Below, piece by piece: positions 13,675 through 22,100 of a DNA stretch of 64,000 nt. The stretch's first letter is position 1, and each line of letters starts with the position of its first letter. The position numbers and the translations under genes are program-made. This DNA is from Theristus sp. LFF4_11. Lineage: Eukaryota; Nematoda; Chromadorea; Monhysterida; Xyalidae. The stretch is taken from assembly GCA_030248135.1 (NCBI GenBank), contig JASANC010002606.1, positions 56,523 to 120,522 of the forward strand, given 5' to 3'. The notes beneath the pieces are model-generated. The model was given only the letters and a program-made list of their open reading frames with translations. It made no database searches and had not been told where the DNA came from.

Positions 13675-13689
13675 TTAATAGGGTCTTTT

Positions 13690-13989
13690 GTATGAAGAAG
13701 GAGAGTGGAGAGGGAGAATTGGAAAAAGGGAGGAAAAGAGAGAGAAGAAAAGGAAGGAAAAAAGAGAAATTAGTGGAAAAGGGAAGAAGGGGGGGGGGGG
13801 GGAAGGGGGGGAGAAAGAAGAGGGGAAAGAAAAATAGGAAGAGGGGGGGAAAGAAGGAGAGGGGAAAGAAAAAAAGAGAAGGGAAAAAAAATGGGGGGGG
13901 GGGGGGGGGGAAAAATTTTTTATTTTTTTGAGGAAAAAAAAAAAAGGAAAGGGAGGAGGGGGGGGAGGGAAGGAGAGGGGAGGGGGGGG

Positions 13990-14035
<46 letters not shown>
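13690..14035 (+). repeat. Purine-only tract with long poly-G runs
   Basis: About 345 bases are almost purely A and G on this strand. G runs grow rightward and end in an almost uninterrupted G run of roughly 50 bases before 14036. The only pyrimidine break of note is a short TTTTTTATTTTTTT stretch near 13917. An open frame across it (13692-13931) is an artefact of composition. Such DNA can form G-quadruplex or triplex structures. It is also a typical site for sequencing or consensus error, so the exact run lengths are doubtful. Confidence 0.9.
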
Positions 14036-14036
<1 letters not shown>

Positions 14037-14206
14037 CAAATTTTGCAATTTTCTAAAGAGGAACAACTAAGAACGGTTCAATATTCAAGTACACGTCGAA
14101 AATTGCCCTGTTTTACTGTTGAAAATGCAACTTTCCCTCTATGAAATGGACATAATTTCAATAAAACACGATTTTCGCTCTTATAGTTTTCCGGATCGTT
14201 CTGAAA
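14036..14206 (+). repeat. Direct repeat, copy 1 (copy 2 at 15052-15222)
   Basis: The block starts near TCAAATTTTG and contains CTAAAGAGGAAC, AACGGTTCAATATTCAAGTA and CTTTCCCTCTATGAAATGG. It ends GGATCGTTCTGAAAAT. The second copy lies inside the 1.05-kb element and differs at only a few positions. After the shared block the two copies continue differently: copy 1 into the GGCCCAC array, copy 2 into the AGTCTAG...CTAACTTG sequence that precedes an element end. Confidence 0.8.
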
Positions 14207-14222
14207 ATGGTGCGGGGTCAAC

Positions 14223-14306
14223 TCCGGCCCACGCATTTCCGGCCCACGCATTAGCGTCCCGACATTTCCGGCCCACCCATTACCGGCCCACCCATTACCG
14301 TCCCAC
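14223..14306 (+). repeat. CCGGCCCACNCATT short tandem array, first part
   Basis: Degenerate units of about 15-16 bases (CCGGCCCACGCATTT, CCGGCCCACCCATTA and relatives) lie in tandem. The array breaks off at TCCCAC (14301-14306), where the 1.05-kb element begins. It resumes at TCCCAC (15359-15364) after that element. Confidence 0.8.
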
Positions 14307-15358
14307 CTAGGGTTAGGGGCTTTGAAAAAAAAATTTTTTTTTATTTTTTTTTCGTTTTTTTTTTTTAAATTTGGATTTTTTTTTTCAAACTTTAAAAAAA
14401 AATTTGAAAATTTTTTTCTTCTACTTTGCTCTGAAAATTCGATTTATGGCATAATTTTTTGAAAGTTCAAACCAAATTTTCTTCCCAACTTCTTTGTGTG
14501 CTTAGGTAAATGTCATTATTTGGTCATTTTGACCGACGTACTCCATGTTTTTCGATTTGGATGACTTCTAGAGTCAATTTTTAGCGTTGAAATGACTTAA
14601 CTGAATTAAAATATCGTTTCAGAAATCGTTTTCTTGCAACTTAGAACATGTTTTTCAGTCGGTAGGCCATGAGATGAACATGATATCTTGTTGATTGGCG
14701 TATGTTATAGGTCTACAATGGAGTTGTGCGATATATTGTTAAACAATTTGAGCGGAGATGTTGGTTAATACCACATCACACGACCGTTTTTCAGATACCC
14801 GATAACATGGCCACATGTTAAAACTTGCGTGCTGAGCTAAACTAACGTGTTAAACTTGCGTCTGTCAGTTGCCCGCAACGTGATCGCGAAATCATGGTAC
14901 GTGTTTTCGATACGATGATTTGAAGAGTGGGCTCTCGCCATGTGGCAGATAGCATAGCTGGTTGAACCTGAAAGTAAGTGTCTTGGGGGGGGGCGACCGG
15001 GTCGACAGGGGTTGCCGACTTAGCTACAGCAAACAGGAATTTTTGAACACAGTCAAATTTTGGTAATTTTCTAAAGAGGAACCACTAAGAACGGTTCAAT
15101 ATTCAAGTACACGTGAAAAATTGCCCTGTTTTATTGTTGAAAATGCAACTTTCCCTCTATGAAATGGACATAATTTCAATAAAACACGATTTTCGCTCTT
15201 ATAGTTTCCCGGATCGTTCTGAAAATAGTCTAGATGAACTCAGCTCGACGAGACGCTTCGAACGAACCTAACTTGTAAAAAAAAATTTTTAAAAAAAAAA
15301 AAAAAAATTTTTTTAATTTAAAAAAAAAATCCGGATTTTTTTTTCCCCCTAACCCTAG
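14307..15358 (+). mobile_element. 1.05-kb element with CTAGGGTTAGGGG ends inserted in the array
   Basis: The left end reads CTAGGGTTAGGGG and the right end CCCCTAACCCTAG, a 13-base inverted pair. Each end is followed inward by A/T homopolymer-rich sequence. The flanks are the direct 6-mer TCCCAC (14301-14306 and 15359-15364). Removing the element and one copy restores a continuous CCGTCCCACCCATTACCGG array. That is strong sign of an insertion with a 6-base target duplication. No coding frame is seen. Inside lies copy 2 of the 14036-14206 repeat. A truncated relative ends at 16472. Family unknown. Confidence 0.72.
15052..15222 (+). repeat. Direct repeat, copy 2 (copy 1 at 14036-14206)
   Basis: Same block as 14036-14206, here within the 1.05-kb element and followed by AGTCTAGATGAACTCAGCTC and CGAACGAACCTAACTTG. 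The latter sequence recurs at 16354-16410, so this side is the normal subterminal region of the element family. Confidence 0.8.
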
Positions 15359-15440
15359 TCCCACCCATTACCGGCCCGACATTTCCGGCCCACTCATTTC
15401 CGGCCCACTTATTTCCGGCCCGCCCATTACCGGCCCAGCC
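15359..15440 (+). repeat. CCGGCCCACNCATT array, resumed part
   Basis: Five or so units continue the array interrupted at 14306. It ends CCGGCCCAGCCCAATAAT. That end is the reverse complement of the start of the opposite-strand array at about 16168 (ATTATTGGGCTGGGCCGG). The two arrays thus form inverted ends around 15440-16168. Confidence 0.75.
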
Positions 15441-15709
15441 CAATAATCAGTTCTTCCTTCGCTGTATTTCGCCACGGACAACGAAAATAAACTGAAACTG
15501 CACTCTAAACTGTACTACCTGCTCACCGACATGCTTTTAACAAAAATATTTAAATTTTTCATTTCGGTTTTAGTTTTCATTTCGCTCCGATTTGTTCCTG
15601 ACATTGGAAAAAATGTCTCAGTTTAAATTTCGTCGATGAATCAGTTGTGTTTTTATTTATTGCTTTGTTCCGATTGATCAATTTTGATGACAACAACACA
15701 TGGGTCGAC

Positions 15710-15835
15710 AAAAATAAGAGCTTTCGAACCGCGCTGACGCGCTGAGTTCGAATTTTGCATTGAACACAGAGACAAATTCAATCATTTTAATCCTTAAAAC
15801 TTTAGCAAAAACTTTTATGAAAATTGCCCCTCTAA
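15710..15835. repeat. Dispersed repeat, copy 2 (partner at 9300-9420)
   Basis: Shares the CCGCGCTGACGCGCTGAG-TTCGAAT block and following sequence with 9300-9420. Copies are diverged. The TTCGAAT core recalls a tRNA T-arm by chance only: no acceptor stem or anticodon arm can be drawn around it. Confidence 0.5.
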
Positions 15836-15886
15836 CCAAATTTGGACATGTGGATCAGTGGATCCACAACCAGGTCGTGTTTCCTG

Positions 15887-16045
15887 ATCCTAATCATTCC
15901 TAATCCTAAACCTAATCCTAATCCTGAGCCAAGCTTTTTTGATAAGGTGAAAATGATCAATTTATGCTTTTGCATTTTTTCATTCCTGTGTTATAGGGCA
16001 GGGACACCGCTACAGCACATGCACATCTCTTAATTTTGATGCATC
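15887..16045 (+). repeat. Telomere-like CCTAAT repeats plus unique tail, copy 1
   Basis: Several CCTAATCC/CCTAAACC units are followed by GCCAAGCTTTTTTGATAAGG, GTGAAAATGATC, TTTTGCATTTTTTC, GTGTTATAGGGCAGGG and a GCACATGCAC block. The same order recurs at 18938-19085 with few changes. A reverse-complement relative of the CCTAAT part lies at about 18555-18640 (GGCTTGGCTCAGGTTAGGAT). Confidence 0.75.
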
Positions 16046-16167
16046 ACGAAAAAATCCGATTGAAAAAAGAATTTAAAAAATCGAACCCTAGTTCAAAGTG
16101 TAACCGCCTGATCAATGTGAGTTTCCTAATGAAATATAGCAGTGGGTGGTAGTTGAAGTCACTGAAG

Positions 16168-16350
16168 CGAATTATTGGGCTGGGCCGGTAATGGGTGGGC
16201 CGGAAATGCGTGGGCCGGAAATGCGTGGGACGCAAATGAACGGGGCCGGTAATGGGTGGGCCGGAAATGAGTAGGCCGGAAATGAGTGGGCCGGAAATGT
16301 TGGGCCGGAAATGCGTGGGCCGGAAATAACGGGACGCAAATGAACGCACG
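16168..16350 (-). repeat. GGGCCGGAAATG short tandem array (opposite orientation)
   Basis: Ten or more units of about 15-16 bases (GGGCCGGAAATGCGTG, GGGCCGGTAATGGGTG and similar) lie in tandem. They are the reverse complement of the arrays at 14223-14306 and 15359-15440. The array ends in GGGACGCAAATGAACG variants before a fragment of the 1.05-kb element family. Confidence 0.8.
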
Positions 16351-16353
16351 CCC

Positions 16354-16472
16354 TGAAAATAGTCTAGCTGAACTCAGCTTGACGAGACGCTTCGAACGAA
16401 CCTAACTTGTAAAAAAATTTTAAAAAAAAATTTAATTAAAAAAAAATTCCGGATTTTTTTTCCTAACCCTAG
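16354..16472 (+). mobile_element. Right-end fragment of the CTAGGGTTAGG-ended element family
   Basis: AGTCTAGCTGAACTCAGCTT, CGAACGAACCTAACTTG, an A/T homopolymer stretch, TCCGGATTTTTTTTCCTAAC and CCTAG match the last ~130 bases of the element at 14307-15358 in order. Its left part is missing, so it is a truncated copy or a product of rearrangement between the arrays. Confidence 0.65.
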
Positions 16473-16905
16473 GTCCACACACCTCAACCGCCGCCAACCG
16501 AAAATCCTGCCCGTGCACGGGCAGCAGATACAAGTAGATACAGTCAATCTCGCTAATATATGCAACTAGCTGATTGGTTGGTCATAGCAACTCTCAGCGC
16601 TGATTAGTTAATCATGAGGTGTTCTCAGCGCTGATTGGTTGGTCATCGCGTCATGTTCGCGTCATGTTGCATATTTTTTCCAGATGGACTGTAGATATCC
16701 GTGTTGTAAAAAAATTTCTGGGGGGTGCACGTGCACACCCCCCACCCCACCCATGATGTTTTTTAGCTTAAATTTTAAAGGAAAAACGCTAAATTTTGCT
16801 GCAAAATCTTTGAAATTACAATGCAGAATATCAAGTCATCATATATTCAGCTTATATCATGGACTTTAGAGACAAAAAATCATGATTTTTGAGCAAAAGT
16901 TCATG

Positions 16906-18359
16906 ATTTTTGGGGGCCTTTAACAAAACCACGGAGGGCAACACGGAACACGGAGGCTGCACGCTTAACAAAACCACGGAGGCAACACGGAGGCTGCGTG
17001 CAGGTGCAGCTAAAGTGACCCATATTTTATATGCACACAACACGCTGCGCACCTTTAACAAAACCACGGAACACGGAGGCACGCGGATTTGAGGAGATTT
17101 GGGGACAGGACAAATCCGTCCCCGTCCAAAAAAATTATGTTTTTGTCAAATAAATAAATAAATAAATAAATAAATAAAAGCGCAATAAAGCAAAGCAAAG
17201 CTAAATGTCAAAACTAGACTTCAAGGATTACGGTAGCTCTCCAATGGGTCTCGACACGATTTTTTAAAAACGTCCCTGATTGCCAGCGAAAGTTACTCTA
17301 TTGGTGGACACCGTTCATATGATTGCAACAAACAGTCTCATGTTTGAAGTTCGGGCACACGGGTTACGGTAGCGGTAGTTTGGGTCTTGACACGAAGTTG
17401 CTGAAAACTACTTTGTTTCTTGCGAATAACAGTTGAAACCATTTAGAAACATGCCGCATTATCACAGAACGTCAAAAATCGGATTTTAAGGAGTACGGTA
17501 ACTCTGCTGTGGATCTCGTCACGATTTTTTTAAAACGTTCTTTTATTGCCAAGAACAGTTACTAGAATGGTGGATACCCTTCACATGATTGCATGAAACA
17601 GTCATATGTCTGAAGTAAGGTCCCACGGGTTACGGTAGCTGTAGTTCGGTCTTGACACGAAGTTGCTGAAAACTCCTTTGTTTCTTGTGAATAACAGTTG
17701 TTTCTTGCAATCATGTGAACGGTGTTCATTAATTTTAGTATTTTCCTGGCAATAAAAGGCAGTTTAAAAAAAATCGCGTCGAGACCCACACAGCAGAGTT
17801 ACCGTATTCTTTGAACTCAAGTTTTGACATTCTGTGAAAACGCTGCGTGTTTCTAATTGGTTTCAACTGTTATTCGCAAGAAACAAAGTAGTTTTCAGCA
17901 TCATCGTGTCAAGACCCAAAACTACCGCTACCGTAACCCGTGTGCCCGAACTTCAAACATAAGACTGTTGTTGCAATCATATGAACGGTGTCCACCAATA
18001 GAGTAGCTTTTGCTGCAATCAGGGACGTTTTTAAAAAAATCGTGTCGAGACCCATTGGAGAGCTACCGTAATCCTTGAAGTCTAGTTTTGACATTTAGTT
18101 TTGCTTTATTTATTTATTTATTTGACAAAAACATAATTTTTTTTGGACGGGGACGGATTTGTCCTGTCCCCAAATCTTCCCAAATCCGCGTGCGGCGTGC
18201 CTCCGTGTTCCGTGGTTTTGTTAAAGGTGCGCAGCGTGTTGTGTGCATATAAAATATGGGCCACTTCAGCTGCACGCAGCCTCCGTGTTGCCTCCGTGGT
18301 TTTGTTAAGCGTGCAGCCTCCGTGTTGGCTCCGTGGTTTTGTTAGAGGCCATTTTTGGG
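16906..18359. mobile_element. 1.4-kb fold-back element with 9-bp target duplications
   Basis: Long inverted arms start GGCCTTTAACAAAACCACGG at 16915 and end in its near-complement at 18350. The 9-mer ATTTTTGGG flanks both sides (16906-16914 and 18351-18359). Sub-repeats containing AACAAAACCACGGA occur several times in each arm. Deeper in, both arms carry GGGGACAGGACAAATCCGTC, an AAAT tandem run (17149-17179 on the left) and a unit with ACGGTAGCTCTCC and GGTCTCGACACGATTTTT. Diverged versions of that last unit reappear at 17460-17600 and 17698-17840 around a short loop. No coding frame. Long terminal inverted repeats with 9-bp duplications fit a non-autonomous Mutator-like (MULE) element; that assignment is inferred. 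Confidence 0.78.
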
Positions 18360-19097
18360 TGGTCCGAGAAAATTTTTGGGGGGTGTCACTGTAACGTCCA
18401 CGTAGGGGGGGGGGCCTGGCGCTTCTTTTTTAAAACGCACGCGCACGCGGCATCGGCATGCTCATGCTCATGATCCACTAGCGCGCCTGCACACGCTCCG
18501 GCCTCAACAAAAACTCGTTCAAAACGCAATTGTTCTGACATCTTACTTCTTGAAAAGGCTTGGCTCAGGTTAGGATTGGGTTAGGATCACGTTAGGCTTA
18601 GGATCAGGCTTTAGGCTTAGGATTAAAATTAGGTGCGTTTAAACAATGTCCGACAACGAGCGTGTCGGTTTTTAAAAAAGAAGGGCAACCGTGTTTGGCA
18701 AATTTCGAGGGGGGGAGGTCTGGACTGTGGATGACCCCCCCCCAGCGAAAAAAATAAAAATAAAAGGGTTTCCGGAACCGGCGCGCGTACAAATAAATAA
18801 AAAAAAGAAGAACACCAAACCAAATTGCCAAAGTCCGCAACCTCAGCCGCAGTTTTTGGATTTGTATTTTTGTATACATACTTAAAAGTGATTTTTTTGA
18901 TTTCTGATCAGAGATTGCTTGCAATGAGTCGTTGTAGGTTCCTAATCCTAAACCTAATCCTAATCCTAAGCCAAGCCTTTTTGATAAGGTGAAAATGATC
19001 TGTTTAGTTTTTGCATTTTTTTCTTTCCTGTGTTAAAGGGCAGGGGCCACCGCCACTGCACATGCACCTGCTTTAATAATGATGCACGACGCAGTTT
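18360..19097. other. Repeat-rich stretch before the hnRNP U gene
   Basis: Contains a poly-G run near 18406-18415 and a reverse-complement CCTAAT-type stretch at 18555-18640. It also holds the second copy of the CCTAAT-plus-tail repeat at 18938-19085, which ends just before the splice acceptor at 19110. I see no coding exon. An unmapped 5' exon or promoter of the hnRNP U gene may lie here or further left. Confidence 0.45.
18938..19085 (+). repeat. Telomere-like CCTAAT repeats plus unique tail, copy 2
   Basis: Matches 15887-16045 in order: CCTAATCC units, GCCAAGCCTTTTTGATAAGG, GTGAAAATGATC, a TTTTGCATTTTTTTC run, GGGCAGGGGCCACCGC and GCACATGCAC, then TTTAATAATGATGCA. It ends about 25 bases from the acceptor used by the first hnRNP U coding exon. 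Confidence 0.75.
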
Positions 19098-19134
19098 TTG
19101 TCTGATTTCAGAAAAGCAATCGAGAAATTTGATC

Positions 19135-19174
19135 ATGCAACGCAATGTTCGATATGTTTAGGACGCCACGCTGA
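19135..19174 (+). promoter_or_regulatory. Two overlapping short upstream ORFs
   Basis: If the exon beginning after TCTGATTTCAG (19110) is transcribed as drawn, two ATGs precede the main start. One at 19135 opens 8 codons to a stop at 19161. One at 19145 opens 9 codons to a stop at 19174. Both end before the main ATG at 19185 and could dampen translation. Whether the mature transcript contains them is not known. Confidence 0.35.
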
Positions 19175-19184
19175 ATCGCTGATA

Positions 19185-22100
19185 ATGCGGACGACTCGAC
19201 GAAGCGCTGGCGGCACGGATGCAAGTGCTGCTGCTGGCGGCACGGGCGGCGGCGGCGACGCAGCAGCGCCAAAGCCGGCCGGTCGAGCGTTGAACCCGGC
19301 AATGTTGGACTTGCTGCCGGTAAGCCGGCTGAAAGCGGAACTGATCGCTCGCAATCTGAACGCGACCGGCGGCAAATACGCATTGGTTGAGCGTTTGAAA
19401 GATTTCATTCATTTCGAAAGCACAAATTCTGCTGGTCCGTCTTTGTCGACGCGAACGTCAAGATCGACGTCGGTGGAAATGAAGGAGAAGTTGGAGAACG
19501 AACGACCAAGAGCAGCAGCAGCGGTCACCAGCAACGTGGACACCGATGAAGGCGTCGGTATGCTGAACGCTGAGGAGCGTGGAGTGGACAGCGAGCGCGC
19601 ACAGCACGACCAGACTGAAGAACCGTCGGCGGAGGCAGAACGCCCACACAAGCAGGACAACAACAGGGAACCACAGCTAGAAACGCAAGCTCCATCGAGA
19701 AGCGAAAATGCCAGCAGTAAAACTGAGGATACCCAGAAGAAAATGCCCATTGAAGCTGCGGAAATGGATGAGCCAAGGACAGCGGAAGAGACGGTTGAAA
19801 TTGCAGCATCAAACTCCATGATGGAGGCAACAACGTCCGCAGAATCTGGCGGAGCAACTGAACAGGTAGAAGAAGAAATGGAAAGTGAGCAGGATGCAAT
19901 GTGTACGCCATCAAGAGTGGAATGCAGATTCAAATCAGACAGCAGCAGCAGTGAGCCGCAACCGGCCGGGCGTGCGTTGAATCCGGCAATGTTGGACTTG
20001 TTGCCCGTGAGTCGCCTAAAGGATGAACTGAAAGCGCGCAATCTGCCGCTCACTGGCGGTCGCATTGCGCTCGTTGAACGACTGAAAGACTTCATTTTCT
20101 TCGAGGGTAAACGGCCTGCCGATCAAACGGAGTCCGCTGAAAAAACAACGCCAACCAAGAAAACAGCGTCTCCGAAAGTGACGCCGCCAAAGAAGGCAAA
20201 CCGAACGCAATCAGAGACCAAGGAAACGTCGCCTTCTCCGTCATCAGCTGAAATCGAAACAGCGCGGCCAACAGCCGAGAAAACGGTCGATTTGTCCACC
20301 AACCAACAATCAGAAGATGCCACAAAACAAGCAAAGTCTGTTGAGCATAGAAAGAACAAGAAACGCCGTGAACAACTGTCTGAATCGGAGCAATCAAGCG
20401 GCAAAAAATCGGCGAACAAACGAAAACAGCCATCGCCTGATCCTGATCTGCTTGTGACTGTACCACCACGACCAAGAACGGTCTCCTCGACGACAAGTGA
20501 ATCTGAAACGGAAACTCTTGATCACATTGTTGAAACAGCAAAGAAACTCGCTGAGAGACAGGCTAGGAGAGCGGCCAAAGAGGAACGGCGCCGAAGACGT
20601 CGAGAAGAGAAAGAGAGACTGCTCAGAGAACAAGAAAAATGCACTGTGCTTGCGGATCACAGTCGTAACGCTGATGGAAAACCGAAGAAGAAGCTGAAAA
20701 AGCACGGTCATGATCAGACAAACCCAGACGGAGGCTGCGTGATTGAACATCCCACAACACCGGATGCATCAGCTGAGAAGTCGGACAAGTTATTGAAACG
20801 CAAATTGAAAGATAAGACGCATTCCAAAGCATCGACTGATTCGATAGATGTCACGACCACGTCGACGGCGCCCAGTTCAAAAGAGCGCTCTCAGTTGTCG
20901 TCAGCGCTGTCGAAGGAGGCAAAAGACACTCCAGCTACCGTTGCACGAGGTGGGCGAAAAGGTTGCTCTTTGATGAAAAATCGATAAAATCTAGGTTTAA
21001 CCCCCGAACGTCACACAAAACAATGCAGACAAGCAAGCACACAATGCAGACGTGGTGCAGCGTTCGTCGGTTGTTCGTGCCACAAAGAGTGCCAGTCCAG
21101 CACCGTCGTCTGTCTCTGTTGCCAGTAGCACCGGAGTCACCACGGCCGTCCTCCAAGCTGCGCTCACAGCGAATGCCATTTTTGATGCTGGTAGTTCATA
21201 GTGCTTAGTTCTCAGTGTTTCGTGTTTGTTCAGTCTTTGCTTTCTGTTTCAATTTTCCTCCGGTTTCATTTGTGTTTCATTGTTTCGATTCAGGAACCAT
21301 CTCCACTGACGATGAGATCACGATGACACCAACAAGCGACGGCACCGCCAACAGTCAGGCGCGACAAAAAGAAAAATCGAGGACGAGTAAGTGGGATGTG
21401 TTGCAGATTGTTCAGCACTTTGTTGTCACTTACGTTTCGAGCATTTACAGTTCTAACTGTACATCATAAACAACCAGCTGCTTGGCTGCTGTTGAGTTTG
21501 GTTCGAGCAGCCAATCAGCAGGCCAGATTCGAATGCATGCACCGGAGTATGCGTTGCGTTTGTCGTATTACTGTAGCAGAAAGCGTGTTGCAGCTGCAGC
21601 AACAGCGTCCTCCACGGTTCGACCAGCGAACGCGAGTCGTGCCTCTGTGATCGCCGGGGCAGAGCGTCCGTCGGCTCGTGCTGCGTTTGTGGCGGCGACC
21701 GCGAGCAGCTCCATCGACGACCTGTTTTCCTCAATTTCGTCGACGCACAAACAGCAGCAACTGGGCGCACCCAGCTGTGCACGCCCGGTGGCGCGGGTCG
21801 GCCGAGCGAAAGCGCCCGCGATGCCGTCCTCGCACGTGCGGCTCGACCAAATCCCGGTCGTCTCGCGGGCGCCCCGACCGCCACGTCAGCCGCCACGCCT
21901 CATTAAGGGCGAACCGATCACGTTGGACGATTCAGTAGACGAAGTGGCGTCGTCGTCGACACCGCAGACGCCCTCGGCTGCTCACGCTCGCGCAACGCCC
22001 AAAACGCCAACGTCAGCAACCGTGAAAACAGAACCGATGGAAACGGCCGAAACAACGGTGGACAAAACGCCAGCGGCAGGCCAGAGTGAGGCTGCTTTCT

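Larger units (their letters stand above)
9542..13678. mobile_element. 4.1-kb fold-back (palindromic) element flanked by TTAA
   Basis: Two arms of about 1.8 kb (9546-11330 and 11871-13674) are reverse complements with only scattered mismatches and small indels. They surround a 540-base loop. The ends read GAGACCGTCCGCTATAAGTG inward from each side, and each end abuts TTAA (9542-9545 and 13675-13678). A TTAA target duplication is the hallmark of piggyBac-type transposition. Because TTAA is itself a palindrome, it could instead be part of the inverted repeat. No transposase-like frame is present: the longest frames, such as 9657-9953 and 11148-11540, are AT-rich and without motifs. It would therefore have to be moved by an enzyme coded elsewhere. 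Outside the TTAA sites the flanks no longer match. Confidence 0.85.

Noticed and set aside
13692..13931. 80-codon open frame rich in Lys, Arg, Gly and Glu
   Set aside because: It lies wholly in the purine-only tract; an A/G-only strand has few stop codons, so the frame is a composition artefact.
15725..15760. tRNA-like GAGTTCGAAT T-arm motif
   Set aside because: No acceptor stem, D-arm or anticodon arm can be drawn around it. The motif belongs to a dispersed repeat seen also at 9300-9420 and near 10848.
14223..16350. Short regular repeats as a CRISPR array
   Set aside because: Units are contiguous 15-16-base tandem copies without unique spacers, in animal DNA with no cas genes.
19408..20095. 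228-codon minus-strand frame opposite the first hnRNP U exon
   Set aside because: The plus frame codes two SAP domains; the antisense frame is a Ser-rich shadow of it.
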